The notes under the pieces: generated by a model
The model's database searches: none
Seen by the model: only the letters and a program-made list of their open reading frames with translations
Told to the model about the DNA's origin: nothing
Position numbers and translations under genes: made by a program
Shown: positions 21,615 to 35,752 of the stretch, in pieces
How positions within the stretch are numbered: the stretch's first letter is position 1
Layout: each line of letters starts with the position of its first letter
Origin: Gracilariopsis chorda
Taxonomy: Eukaryota > Rhodophyta > Florideophyceae > Gracilariales > Gracilariaceae
Reading direction: 5' to 3'
DNA length: 64,000 nt
NCBI GenBank assembly: GCA_003194525.1
Contig: NBIV01000204.1
Location: 1 to 64,000, forward strand

Positions 21615-21923
21615 TGTTGGTCGGATACGATACACGGTCGAAGTGTTTCTGAGTAGTGCGATAGGCGAGAAGAACAGGCACAAAAATGCTCAGAGGTCTC
21701 TCTGAGTTCTGCCCCCTTTCTCCAGAGTTCTTCCTCCGAAGGCAGGCTTATTTATTCTCTAGTTCTACTACGTGCAGCCTTACACTAGAAGGCACCTACG
21801 ACTGCGTAGGTTGCGTGTGCACTGCGTGGACTGCCACGCAATTCAAACTGCTTCAGTTTGAATTTTGGTGCTTCTTCTGGAAACAACTGTTTTCGCTTTG
21901 GGGAATTGCCGCAATATTTAACA
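21615..21923 (-). repeat. LTR of retrotransposon 2 (first of seven)
   Basis: 309 bases bounded by TGTT and AACA. On the minus strand the tract TTATGGGGGAC immediately precedes its start, a good polypurine primer. It contains a minus-strand AATAAA-type polyadenylation signal (in GAGAATAAATAAGCC) and an 11-bp perfect hairpin (AATTCAAACTG / CAGTTTGAATT, 21,840-21,864). The same LTR recurs at 26,327, 31,040, 35,753, 40,465, 45,177 and 49,890. Confidence 0.85.
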
Positions 21924-24900
21924 GTCCCCCATAATTGAACGACTCGTTTGATTAGTTTAATTCAATGTTGCGAGCAATTTTCCGCTGACGCTGGGTTCCG
22001 GACGTTTGCAGGTCTTCCAAATATTCCTTCAACAGTATCGGTACATTTTGCTTGAGTGATTAAACAGAAATCCAGTCGATCTCATCTTCGGTAAAGCCTT
22101 TCCACTTCAAAAGCAGTTCCAGAACGCCGGCGTTGCGACTAATGTCCTTGAATTCCTCAATTTTCAGCAATTCGTTTGCTTGATATGCAAGATGGTCCTT
22201 GACTTCTTCAGTAACCATAAAGTGTCTGTTGCTGTAGAACTTTAAGCGGCGTCCATGAACCCATTCCTTTTTTCTTGATAGCAAGTCGTCGACTTGAAAG
22301 ACGTAGTTGTCTCTGCAGAGTGTAACTCTAAAGGGCCCATACCATTTCAGATTGAGTTTTGAATCAGCGTGCTTCTGCAAGACACCTCGAAGGACAAAAT
22401 CTCCCTTTGAGAAGTTGATGCTTCGGATTCCTTTTTTGCGATTGTGGGAGTCAACAGAGGCCTTTATGCGCTTTTCTGCGCCGCTAGCGCATGCTTTGTG
22501 GAGTTGCGCGAGTGATTCGTGCAGCTTCTTGGTTTCGATTACGGCTTCCCGTTTCGCTTTCTCAGCACATTTTGTCGTCACAACTGCATGATCCCTGACA
22601 ATGGCAGACAGTGGTGAGTCCCATGGTAATCCAGTGATAATCGTGAGAGGTCATTTGCCGTTCAGTCTAGGCGTAGGTGAATTGTTCAGGGCAGACTGGA
22701 CTAGAGGAAGAATTGACGGCCAGGCCTTTTGCGGCATTTGAAACTCAGACAATATCGCCCTTGTCGTTCTCAGTAACTCTCTGCACACTATTTTGACAAA
22801 TCCATTAGTCCATGGGCAATACGGGAGTGTGAAATGGTGATTAGCGTTCAGTGCCTCGGCGAACTGCTTCACTAGCTGATTCTTGAAATGGCTTCCTTTG
22901 TCGGATATCCAACATTTCGGCACTCCGAAGGATGCAAACCAGTCCAATACTACCTCTGCTGTATTCTTTTCGTCAGCCTCTGACGTAGGCTTTAGCCAAA
23001 CGTATCCCGACAAATCGTCCTTGACGATTAGGACGTACAGAAAGTCTCTCTCTCCGCGTTTCATGAAACAGTAGTCGAAATGGATTATCTTGTTCGGCTT
23101 GCTTGCATGCATGGTGTGGCCGAGGGTTCTGCGTACAATTGAACCAGATTCTGTTGCAATGCAGTGAAAGCAGTATGATACAAACTGCTGGGTGTCTTCG
23201 CGAATGTTCTTCCAACGAAAGTGTTCCGAGACGGATGCTAGCGTAGGGTCGAATGCTCTGTGGCCACCTCTTCCGGTATGTGCGGCGATAAGCGTTCGTA
23301 GGTGCTGCAGCTTGTCCTGCTCGGGAATCCATATCTAGCCTGAAACGAATTTCCAAGGCCTCTTTTGCTTCAAGAGATTCCTTGGAGCTTATGTGTAGTG
23401 CCTATTCTGGGACGCGATCATTTCTTCCTTCGATGGGCAATCGAATTCTTCGTTGATCCCTGGATTGATCGGGGCGACCATGAGTGTGCTGATTCGTCCT
23501 ACATTAGAGGACTGTACCGTCTTCCTCGGCTCTATCGCCCATCTGGAGAGCATGTCCGCCCAGACGTTCTTCTCTCCCGAGACGTGCTCGATGATGTAGC
23601 GGAATGCGCTCAGCTTGAGGGCCCATCGCATGAGCTTGTTTGCTGCATGTCGCGCGATCCCCGGGTTCTGACCGTATGGGTCGTATATGTATACGAGGCT
23701 GGCATGGTCGGTGTAGATTGAGGTCGTTCTGCTAGCTGTGAGGTAGTCCATTCTGCACATCGCTTCGACTATAGCAAACCCTTCCTTCTCGGGGACGCTC
23801 CATCTTCCAGAAGAACATCTGAAGGAACCAGACAAGAAACACATTGGCTCGTGCCTTTTGTTTTCGACTGATTTGCGTTCTTTCGCCTCAGGCGACTGCG
23901 TTAGGATGGCAGACCAATGAAAATCCGAGGCGTCGGTGAAGAGGCAAGTTCTGTACCCTTCTTAAGGGAGCGAGAGCTTAGTTGCGGCAGCTAGCTGGGA
24001 GATTATTTGCTTGAATGCTGTGGTGTATGTATGCCACGAAGAACTGCCAATGCGAATCTTCTCCACCGCCTTCTTGGTTCGCTTACCGGCTTGCTTATAC
24101 GCGTCTTCGAGTAGGTCATGAAGCGGGTGAACTATCTGTGAGTAATTCGGAATAGAGGATCGCATCCAGTTTGCGGCGTACATTAACTGCTGCAGTTCGC
24201 TACCCATCTGAGGCTTTCGCATGGTCAACAGTGCTTCAAGGTTCCGAGGGTCGAAACGGACTCCTTCTCGCGATATGATTTTTCCGCAGAACTTCACTTC
24301 CTTGCAGAAAAAAACAAGATTTGGCCGGGTTGCCTTTGTAACCAATCTCGCGACCGACAGATAGAAAAGCCGTAATGTATTCTAGTAGCTTCTCCTCCAT
24401 TTTCGCGTACATGAGAAAGTGGTCAAGCCACTGTATTATTCGCTGTACCTTTCCGGCAAAGTTTTCGCTAGTGACAGACTGGGAATGATTCCCATAATTC
24501 ATTCCTCCCTGCAAAGTTTGTGTTGGTGAGTAAACTCCATCTGGGGTTTGTATGGACATGATTTCTTGCGCGGTAGGGTCTAGAGGAATTTGCCAGTATC
24601 CGTGGGTGAAATCGATGTTCGCATAGCATTCGCTCTCACTGAAGTTCTGGAGAAGGGATTCTAGATGTGGCATCGCTGACTGCAGCGGAAGTGTCCTGGC
24701 ATTGGTTCCACGACGATCCACTGTAAAACGTAGCTTTGCCGTGCCTGGCTTCGGTACAGCTAGTGCTGGACTTGCCCAACGAGCGCCCGGGTTCTTATAT
24801 ACAGCGCCAATTTTCTCGAGCTGCCGTATTGTGTGTTGGATGAAAACTCTTTGGTTTGGGGCGTGGCGGCGCTGGGCGCATCAGAAGAGCTTGTCGTTAG

Positions 24901-26326
24901 ATTTAAGCTGCACGGAAAGTGATTGTACCTTTGCCGGAGGATCGAGCCCCAGTTTGACGGAAAAGCAGTCCGGATGGCTTTCCTATAAGGATTTCAATTT
25001 TTTGTTGCCTGTCGGTGACATTCCGTTGGCTGTGGCGTTTTCAACGGCCTTCAGTACTGCTTCCTGAATCGTTTCGTCTGTGTCGATCCCGAATCCTGCT
25101 TGCAGGCACTCGGTAAGTTCTATCGGATCGCCATCTGCTTCGTTGTAGCTCAGTCCCTTGAAGGTTGTCGAGGAAAACCGAGCAGTCTCTGACTTCAGCT
25201 CTCTCTCTGACATACCGTTGATTTCCGCGCCAACTTTCCGAAGGTGCTTTCCTAGATCGAATCCGATCACATTCAGAAGCGGTCTTCGTAGCAGGACTTC
25301 TGCCATGTCGTCATCTGCAATAAAAAAGTCTACTTCTCGAATGCGGACGGGAAGGCCAGTGTTCGGCAAGACAATCGTAATTGATAGCTGCTTCGTTCCC
25401 GCAGCTGTCGAATTACGCATGTTTGTATGGTCTCGGAATGCGGGCTCCAGTATCATTGGCTTCTCCAGTCTCTGGTAGGGCGTGTCGGGATGCTTCTCCC
25501 GGATTACTGCAAATAACGCGGATGATATTGCAGAATAGTCGGCTCCTGAATCTCCCAAGGCGGCTTCCTCCCCGTCGTTGAGTAATACCGAGTACCTGCC
25601 TTCGTCTTCATTCTGGATTGTTCGTGAAAGGGAACGAACGGAAGAAAATTTCGCTTTCTTCCCTGTTTTCTTCTTGTTTTCGAAGAATCGGTCCAAAAGT
25701 TCCCGCCGTTTCTCCTTAGAGGTGAATGGACACTTGCTCATGGGGTGGATGCCATCGCATATCTCGGTGTTGAGGCACGGCTTGTTCCAGTTTCCTTGGG
25801 CTCTCTTCCTTTTCGTGTCGGCGGGATCTCCCTTCTTTCCAAGACGTTCACGGACGGGACGGTTAGTCTTCTGAAGCTTTCCTGGGCGCTCTTGCCCGGT
25901 CCCTTTCTGGGTATTTCACTGATGACTGTGTCCGTGCTTTCGTTTCAGCTTTGACGTAGCTGACTGTACGGCGTGAACCTGGTCGGCGAGTGTAGAGAGT
26001 GTGTTGGCAAAGAAAGTTAAGTTTCCTTTCTGCTCTGCATTCCACATACCGATCTGGTCTCTAACCAGTTGCTTTAGTTCGGGCGGTTCTACTTTGCTGG
26101 TTTGTTGCATTGAGGAATTGAGGCAGCTTTGATTCTCTGGTTTGTTGGTCTTTCCGCATTGATGTCATTCACGCGCTCCACATAGGCTGAATAGTTTGTC
26201 TCAAAAAGAATTAGTTCTGGTTGCGTTGCTTTACACAGGTTCGAGGCCTGGATCTTGTTAACCAATTCGTAAGTAGACATCTTCTCCTCGTAGTGCTCCG
26301 GTAAGATTTGACGTCTCAAAGCGCTT
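21615..26326 (-). mobile_element. Array unit 1 (leftmost)
   Basis: 4,712 bases, LTR at 21,615-21,923. Slightly the most divergent unit: its LTR and protease-region sequence carry a few substitutions not seen in the others, which fits an edge unit less often homogenised. Confidence 0.9.
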
Positions 26327-29300
26327 TGTTGGTCGGATACGATACACGGTCGAAGTGTTTCTGAGTAGTGCGATAGGAGAGAAGAACAGGCACAAAAATG
26401 CTCAGAGGTCTCTCTGAGTTCTGCCCCCTTTCTCCAGAGTTCTTCCTCCGAAGGCAGGCTTATTTATTCTCTAGTTCTACTAAGTGCAGCCTTACACTAG
26501 AAGGCACCTACGACTGCGTAGGTTGCGTGTGCACTGCGTGGACTGCCACGCAATTCAAACTGCTTCAGTTTGAATTTTGGTGCTTCTTCTGGAAACAACT
26601 GTTTTCGCTTTGGGGAATTGCCGCAATATTTAACAGTCCCCCATAATTGAACGACTCGTTTGATTAGTTTAATTCAATGTTGCGAGCAATTTTCCGCTGA
26701 CGCTGGGTTCCGGACGTTTGCAGGTCTTCCAAATATTCCTTCAACAGTATCGGTACATTTTGCTTGAGTGATTAAACAGAAATCCAGTCGATCTCATCTT
26801 CGGTAAAGCCTTTCCACTTCAAAAGCAGTTCCGGAACGCCGGCGTTGCGACTAATGTCCTTGAATTCCTCAATTTTCAGCAATTCGTTTGCTTGATATGC
26901 AAGATGGTCCTTGACTTCTTCAGTAACCATAAAGTGTCTGTTGCTGTAGAACTTTAAGCGGCGTCCATGAACCCATTCCTTTTTTCTTGATAGCAAGTCG
27001 TCGACTTGAAAAGACGTAGTTGTCTCTGCAGAGTGTAACTCTAAAGGGCCCATACCATTTCAGATTGAGTTTTGAATCAGCGTGCTTCTGCAAGACACCT
27101 CGAAGGACAAAATCTCCCTTTGAGAAGTTGATGCTTCGGATTCTTTTTTTGCGATTGTGGGAGTCAACAGAGGCCTTTATGCGCTTTTCTGCGCCGCTAG
27201 CGCATGCTTTGTGGAGTTGCGCGAGTGATTCGTGCAGCTTCTTGGTTTCGATTACGGCTTCCCGTTTCGCTTTCTCAGCACATTTTGTCGTCACAACTGC
27301 ATGATCCCTGACAATGGCAGACAGTGGTGAGTCCCATGGTAATCCAGTGATAATCGTGAGAGGTCATTTGCCGTTCAGTCTAGGCGTAGGTGAATTGTTC
27401 AGGGCAGACTGGACTAGAGGAAGAATTGACGGCCAGGCCTTTTGCGGCATTTGAAACTCAGACAATATCGCCCTTGTCGTTCTCAGTAACTCTCTGCACA
27501 CTATTTTGACAAATCCATTAGTCCATGGGCAATACGGGAGTGTGAAATGGTGATTAGCGTTCAGTGCCTCGGCGAACTGCTTCACTAGCTGATTCTTGAA
27601 ATGGCTTCCTTTGTCGGATATCCAACATTTCGGCACTCCGAAGGATGCAAACCAGTCCAATACTACCTCTGCTGTATTCTTTGCGTCAGCCTCTGACGTA
27701 GGCTTTAGCCAAACGTATCCCGACAAATCGTCCTTGACGATTAGGACGTACAGAAAGTCTCTCTCTCCGCGTTTCATGAAACAGTAGTCGAAATGGATTA
27801 TCTTGTTCGGCTTGCTTGCATGCATGGTGTGGCCGAGGGTTCTGCGTACAATTGAACCAGATTCTGTTGCAATGCAGTGAAAGCAGTATGATACAAACTG
27901 CTGGGTGTCTTCGCGAATGTTCTTCCAACGAAAGTGTTCCGAGACGGATGCTAGCGTAGGGTCGAATGCTCTGTGGCCACCTCTTCCGGTATGTGCGGCG
28001 ATAAGCGTTCGTAGGTGCTGCAGCTTGTCCTGCTCGGGAATCCATATCTAGCCTGAAACGAATTTCCAAGGCCTCTTTTGCTTCAAGAGATTCCTTGGAG
28101 CTTATGTGTAGTGCCTATTCTGGGACGCGATCATTTCTTCCTTCGATGGGCAATCGAATTCTTCGTTGATCCCTGGATTGATCGGGGCGACCATGAGTGT
28201 GCTGATTCGTCCTACATTAGAGGACTGTACCGTCTTCCTCGGCTCTATCGCCCATCTGGAGAGCATGTCCGCCCAGACGTTCTTCTCTCCCGAGACGTGC
28301 TCGATGATGTAGCGGAATGCGCTCAGCTTGAGGGCCCATCGCATGAGCTTGTTTGCTGCATGTCGCGCGATCCCCGGGTTCTGACCGTATGGGTCGTATA
28401 TGTATACGAGGCTGGCATGGTTGGTGTAGATTGAGGTCGTTCTGCTAGCTGTGAGGTAGTCCATTCTGCACATCGCTTCGACTATAGCAAACCCTTCCTT
28501 CTCGGGGACGCTCCATCTTCCAGAAGAACATCTGAAGGAACCAGACAAGAAACACATTGGCTCGTGCCTTTCGTTTTCGACTGATTTGCGTTCTTTCGCC
28601 TCAGGCGACTGCGTTAGGATGGCAGACCAATGAAAATCCGAGGCGTCGGTGAAGAGGCAAGTTCTGTACCCTTCTTAAGGGAGCGAGAGCTTAGTTGCGG
28701 CAGCTAGCTGGGAGATTATTTGCTTGAATGCTGTGGTGTATGTATGCCACGAAGAACTGCCAATGCGAATCTTCTCCACCGCCTTCTTGGTTCGCTTACC
28801 GGCTTGCTTATACGCGTCTTCGAGTAGGTCATGAAGCGGGTGAACTATCTGTGAGTAATTCGGAATAGAGGATCGCATCCAGTTTGCGGCGTACATTAAC
28901 TGCTGCAGTTCGCTACCCATCTGAGGCTTTCGCATGGTCAACAGTGCTTCAAGGTTCCGAGGGTCGAAACGGACTCCTTCTCGCGATATGATTTTTCCGC
29001 AGAACTTCACTTCCTTGCAGAAAAAAACAAGATTTGGCCGGGTTGCCTTTGTAACCAATCTCGCGACCGACAGATAGAAAAGCCGTAATGTATTCTAGTA
29101 GCTTCTCCTCCATTTTCGCGTACATGAGAAAGTGGTCAAGCCACTGTATTATTCGCTGTACCTTTCCGGCAAAGTTTTCGCTAGTGACAGACTGGGAATG
29201 ATTCCCATAATTCATTCCTCCCTGCAAAGTTTGTGTTGGTGAGTAAACTCCATCTGGGGTTTGTATGGACATGATTTCTTGCGCGGTAGGGTCTAGAGGA

Positions 29301-31039
29301 ATTTGCCAGTATCCGTGGGTGAAATCGATGTTCGCATAGCATTCGCTCTCACTGAAGTTCTGGAGAAGGGATTCTAGATGTGGCATCGCTGACTGCAGCG
29401 GAAGTGTCCTGGCATTGGTTCCACGACGATCCACTGTAAAACGTAGCTTTGCCGTGCCTGGCTTCGGTACAGCTAGTGCTGGACTTGCCCAACGAGCGCC
29501 CGGGTTCTTATATACAGCGCCAATTTTCTCGAGCTGCCGTATTGTGTGTTGGATGAAAACTCTTTGGTTTGGGGCGTGGCGGCGCTGGGCGCATCAGAAG
29601 AGCTTGTCGTTAGATTTAAGCTGCACGGAAAGTGATTGTACCTTTGCCGGAGGATCGAGCCCCAGTTTGACGGAAAAGCAGTCCGGATGGCTTTCCTATA
29701 AGGATTTCAATTTTTTGTTGCCTGTCGGTGACATTCCGTTGGCTGTGGCGTTTTCAACGGCCTTCAGTACTGCTTCCTGAATCGTTTCGTCTGTGTCGAT
29801 CCCGAATCCTGCTTGCAGGCACTCGGTAAGTTCTATCGGATCGCCATCTGCTTCGTTGTAGCTCAGTCCCTTGAAGGTTGTCGAGGAAAACCGAGCAGTC
29901 TCTGACTTCAGCTCTCTCTCTGACATACCGTTGATTTCCGCGCCAACTTTCCGAAGGTGCTTTCCTAGATCGAGTCCGATCACCTTCAGAAGCGGTCTTC
30001 GTAGCAGGACTTCTGCCATGTCGTCATCTGCAATAAAAAAGTCTACTTCTCGAATGCGGACGGGAAGGCCAGTGTTCGGCAAGATAATCGTAATTGATAG
30101 CTGCTTCGTTCCCGCAGCTGTCGAATTACGCATGTTTGTATGGTCTCGGAATGCGGGCTCCAGTATCATTGGCTTCTCCAGTCTCTGGTAGGGCGTGTCG
30201 GGATGCTTCTCCCGGATTACTGCAAATAACGCGGATGATATTGCAGAATAGTCGGCTCCTGAATCTCCCAAGGCGGCTTCCTCCCCGTCGTTGAGTAATA
30301 CCGAGTACCTGCCTTCGTCTTCATTCTGGATTGTTCGTGAAAGGGAACGAACGGAAGAAAATTTCGCTTTCTTCCCTGTTTTCTTCTTGTTTTCGAAGAA
30401 TCGGTCCAAAAGTTCCCGCCGTTTCTCCTTAGAGGTGAATGGACACTTGCTCATGGGGTGGATGCCATCGCATATCTCGGTGTTGAGGCACGGCTTGTTC
30501 CAGTTTCCTTGGGCTCTCTTCCTTTTCGTGTCGGCGGGATCTCCCTTCTTTCCAAGACGTTCACGGACGGGACGGTTAGTCTTCTGAAGCTTTCCTGGGC
30601 GCTCTTGCCCGGTCCCTTTCTGGGTATTTCACTGATGACTGTGTCCGTGCTTTCGTTTCAGCTTTGACGTAGCTGACTGTACGGCGTGAACCTGGTCGGC
30701 GAGTGTAGAGAGTGTGTTGGCAAAGAAAGTTAAGTTTCCTTTCTGCTCTGCATTCCACATACCGATCTGGTCTCTAACCAGTTGCTTTAGTTCGGGCGGT
30801 TCTACTTTGCTGGTTTGTTGCATTGAGGAATTGAGGCAGCTTTGATTCTCTGGTTTGTTGGTCTTTCCGCATTGATGTCATTCACGCGCTCCACATAGGC
30901 TGAATAGTTTGTCTCAAAAAGAATTAGTTCTGGTTGCGTTGCTTTACACAGGTTCGAGGCCTGGATCTTGTTAACCAATTCGTAAGTAGACATCTTCTCC
31001 TCGTAGTGCTCCGGTACGATTTGACGTCTCAAAGCGCTT
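26327..31039 (-). mobile_element. Array unit 2
   Basis: 4,713 bases, LTR at 26,327-26,635. Groups with unit 3 in most variable positions I compared. Confidence 0.9.
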
Positions 31040-34000
31040 TGTTGGTCGGATACGATACACGGTCGAAGTGTTTCTGAGTAGTGCGATAGGAGAGAAGAAC
31101 AGGCACAAAAATGCTCAGAGGTCTCTCTGAGTTCTGCCCCCTTTCTCCAGAGTTCTTCCTCCGAAGGCAGGCTTATTTATTCTCTAGTTCTACTAAGTGC
31201 AGCCTTACACTAGAAGGCACCTACGACTGCGTAGGTTGCGTGTGCACTGCGTGGACTGCCACGCAATTCAAACTGCTTCAGTTTGAATTTTGGTGCTTCT
31301 TCTGGAAACAACTGTTTTCGCTTTGGGGAATTGCCGCAATATTTAACAGTCCCCCATAATTGAACGACTCGTTTGATTAGTTTAATTCAATGTTGCGAGC
31401 AATTTTCCGCTGACGCTGGGTTCCGGACGTTTGCAGGTCTTCCAAATATTCCTTCAACAGTATCGGTACATTTTGCTTGAGTGATTAAACAGAAATCCAG
31501 TCGATCTCATCTTCGGTAAAGCCTTTCCACTTCAAAAGCAGTTCCGGAACGCCGGCGTTGCGACTAATGTCCTTGAATTCCTCGATTTTCAGCAATTCGT
31601 TTGCTTGATATGCAAGATGGTCCTTGACTTCTTCAGTAACCATAAAGTGTCTGTTGCTGTAGAACTTTAAGCGGCGTCCATGAACCCATTCCTTTTTTCT
31701 TGATAGCAAGTCGTCGACTTAAAAGACGTAGTTGTCTCTGCAGAGTGTAACTCTAAAGGGCCCATACCATTTCAGATTGAGTTTTGAATCAGCGTGCTTC
31801 TGCAAGACACCTCGAAGGACAAAATCTCCCTTTGAGAAGTTGATGCTTCGGATTCCTTTTTTTGCGATTGTGGGAGTCAACAGAGGCCTTTATGCGCTTT
31901 TCTGCGCCGCTAGCGCATGCTTTGTGGAGTTGCGCGAGTGATTCGTGCAGCTTCTTGGTTTCGATTACGGCTTCCCGTTTCGCTTTCTCAGCACATTTTG
32001 TCGTCACAACTGCATGATCCCTGACAATGGCAGACAGTGGTGAGTCCCATGGTAATCCAGTGATAATCGTGAGAGGTCATTTGCCGTTCAGTCTAGGCGT
32101 AGGTGAATTGTTCAGGGCAGACTGGACTAGAGGAAGAATTGACGGCCAGGCCTTTTGCGGCATTTGAAACTCAGACAATATCGCCCTTGTCGTTCTCAGT
32201 AACTCTCTGCACACTATTTTGACAAATCCATTAGTCCATGGGCAATACGGGAGTGTGAAATGGTGATTAGCGTTCAGTGCCTCGGCGAACTGCTTCACTA
32301 GCTGATTCTTGAAATGGCTTCCTTTGTCGGATATCCAACATTTCGGCACTCCGAAGGATGCAAACCAGTCCAATACTACCTCTGCTGTATTCTTTGCGTC
32401 AGCCTCTGACGTAGGCTTTAGCCAAACGTATCCCGACAAATCGTCCTTGACGATTAGGACGTACAGAAAGTCTCTCTCTCCGCGTTTCATGAAACAGTAG
32501 TCGAAATGGATTATCTTGTTCGGCTTGCTTGCATGCATGGTGTGGCCGAGGGTTCTGCGTACAATTGAACCAGATTCTGTTGCAATGCAGTGAAAGCAGT
32601 ATGATACAAACTGCTGGGTGTCTTCGCGAATGTTCTTCCAACGAAAGTGTTCCGAGACGGATGCTAGCGTAGGGTCGAATGCTCTGTGGCCACCTCTTCC
32701 GGTATGTGCGGCGATAAGCGTTCGTAGGTGCTGCAGCTTGTCCTGCTCGGGAATCCATATCTAGCCTGAAACGAATTTCCAAGGCCTCTTTTGCTTCAAG
32801 AGATTCCTTGGAGCTTATGTGTAGTGCCTATTCTGGGACGCGATCATTTCTTCCTTCGATGGGCAATCGAATTCTTCGTTGATCCCTGGATTGATCGGGG
32901 CGACCATGAGTGTGCTGATTCGTCCTACATTAGAGGACTGTACCGTCTTCCTCGGCTCTATCGCCCATCTGGAGAGCATGTCCGCCCAGACGTTCTTCTC
33001 TCCCGAGACGTGCTCGATGATGTAGCGGAATGCGCTCAGCTTGAGGGCCCATCGCATGAGCTTGTTTGCTGCATGTCGCGCGATCCCCGGGTTCTGACCG
33101 TATGGGTCGTATATGTATACGAGGCTGGCATGGTCGGTGTAGATTGAGGTCGTTCTGCTAGCTGTGAGGTAGTCCATTCTGCACATCGCTTCGACTATAG
33201 CAAACCCTTCCTTCTCGGGGACGCTCCATCTTCCAGAAGAACATCTGAAGGAACCAGACAAGAAACACATTGGCTCGTGCCTTTCGTTTTCGACTGATTT
33301 GCGTTCTTTCGCCTCAGGCGACTGCGTTAGGATGGCAGACCAATGAAAATCCGAGGCGTCGGTGAAGAGGCAAGTTCTGTACCCTTCTTAAGGGAGCGAG
33401 AGCTTAGTTGCGGCAGCTAGCTGGGAGATTATTTGCTTGAATGCTGTGGTGTATGTATGCCACGAAGAACTGCCAATGCGAATCTTCTCCACCGCCTTCT
33501 TGGTTCGCTTACCGGCTTGCTTATACGCGTCTTCGAGTAGGTCATGAAGCGGGTGAACTATCTGTGAGTAATTCGGAATAGAGGATCGCATCCAGTTTGC
33601 GGCGTACATTAACTGCTGCAGTTCGCTACCCATCTGAGGCTTTCGCATGGTCAACAGTGCTTCAAGGTTCCGAGGGTCGAAACGGACTCCTTCTCGCGAT
33701 ATGATTTTTCCGCAGAACTTCACTTCCTTGCAGAAAAAAACAAGATTTGGCCGGGTTGCCTTTGTAACCAATCTCGCGACCGACAGATAGAAAAGCCGTA
33801 ATGTATTCTAGTAGCTTCTCCTCCATTTTCGCGTACATGAGAAAGTGGTCAAGCCACTGTATTATTCGCTGTACCTTTCCGGCAAAGTTTTCGCTAGTGA
33901 CAGACTGGGAATGATTCCCAGAATTCATTCCTCCCTGCAAAGTTTGTGTTGGTGAGTAAACTCCATCTGGGGTTTGTATGGACATGATTTCTTGCGCGGT

Positions 34001-35752
34001 AGGGTCTAGAGGAATTTGCCAGTATCCGTGGGTGAAATCGATGTTCGCATAGCATTCGCTCTCACTGAAGTTCTGGAGAAGGGATTCTAGATGTGGCATC
34101 GCTGACTGCAGCGGAAGTGTCCTGGCATTGGTTCCACGACGATCCACTGTAAAACGTAGCTTTTCCGTGCCTGGCTTCGGTACAGCTAGTGCTGGACTTG
34201 CCCAACGAGCGCCCGGGTTCTTATATACAGCGCCAATTTTCTCGAGCTGCCGTATTGTGTGTTGGATGAAAACTCTTTGGTTTGGGGCGTGGCGGCGCTG
34301 GGCGCATCAGAAGAGCTTGTCGTTAGATTTAAGCTGCACGGAAAGTGATTGTACCTTTGCCGGAGGATCGAGCCCCAGTTTGACGGAAAAGCAGTCCGGA
34401 TGGCTTTCCTATAAGGATTTCAATTTTTTGTTGCCTGTCGGTGACATTCCGTTGGCTGTGGCGTTTTCAACGGCCTTCAGTACTGCTTCCTGAATCGTTT
34501 CGTCTGTGTCGATCCCGAATCCTGCTTGCAGGCACTCGGTAAGTTCTATCGGATCGCCATCTGCTTCGTTGTAGCTCAGTCCCTTGAAGGTTGTCGAGGA
34601 AAACCGAGCAGTCTCTGACTTCAGCTCTCTCTCTGACATACCGTTGATTTCCGCGCCAACTTTCCGAAGGTGCTTTCCTAGATCGAGTCCGATCACCTTC
34701 AGAAGCGGTCTTCGTAGCAGGACTTCTGCCATGTCGTCATCTGCAATAAAAAAGTCTACTTCTCGAATGCGGACGGGAAGGCCAGTGTTCGGCAAGATAA
34801 TCGTAATTGATAGCTGCTTCGTTCCCGCAGCTGTCGAATTACGCATGTTTGTATGGTCTCGGAATGCGGGCTCCAGTATCATTGGCTTCTCCAGTCTCTG
34901 GTAGGGCGTGTCAGGATGCTTCTCCCGGATTACTGCAAATAACGCGGATGATATTGCAGAATAGTCGGCTCCTGAATCTCCCAAGGCGGCTTCCTCCCCG
35001 TCGTTGAGTAATACCGAGTACCTGCCTTCGTCTTCATTCTGGATTGTTCGTGAAAGGGAACGAACGGAAGAAAATTTCGCTTTCTTCCCTGTTTTCTTCT
35101 TGTTTTCGAAGAATCGGTCCAAAAGTTCCCGCCGTTTCTCCTTAGAGGTGAATGGACACTTGCTCATGGGGTGGATGCCATCGCATATCTCGGTGTTGAG
35201 GCACGGCTTGTTCCAGTTTCCTTGGGCTCTCTTCCTTTTCGTGTCGGCGGGATCTCCCTTCTTTCCAAGACGTTCACGGACGGGACGGTTAGTCTTCTGA
35301 AGCTTTCCTGGGCGCTCTTGCCCGGTCCCTTTCTGGGTATTTCACTGATGACTGTGTCCGTGCTTTCGTTTCAGCTTTGACGTAGCTGACTGTACGGCGT
35401 GAACCTGGTCGGCGAGTGTAGAGAGTGTGTTGGCAAAGAAAGTTAAGTTTCCTTTCTGCTCTGCATTCCACATACCGATCTGGTCTCTAACCAGTTGCTT
35501 TAGTTCGGGCGGTTCTACTTTGCTGGTTTGTTGCATTGAGGAATTGAGGCAGCTTTGATTCTCTGGTTTGTTGGTCTTTCCGCATTGATGTCATTCACGC
35601 GCTCCACATAGGCTGAATAGTTTGTCTCAAAAAGAATTAGTTCTGGTTGCGTTGCTTTACACAGGTTCGAGGCCTGGATCTTGTTAACCAATTCGTAAGT
35701 AGACATCTTCTCCTCGTAGTGCTCCGGTACGATTTGACGTCTCAAAGCGCTT
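31040..35752 (-). mobile_element. Array unit 3
   Basis: 4,713 bases, LTR at 31,040-31,348. Shares some variants with unit 2 on its left and others with unit 4 on its right, as expected of units generated by stepwise unequal exchange. Confidence 0.9.
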
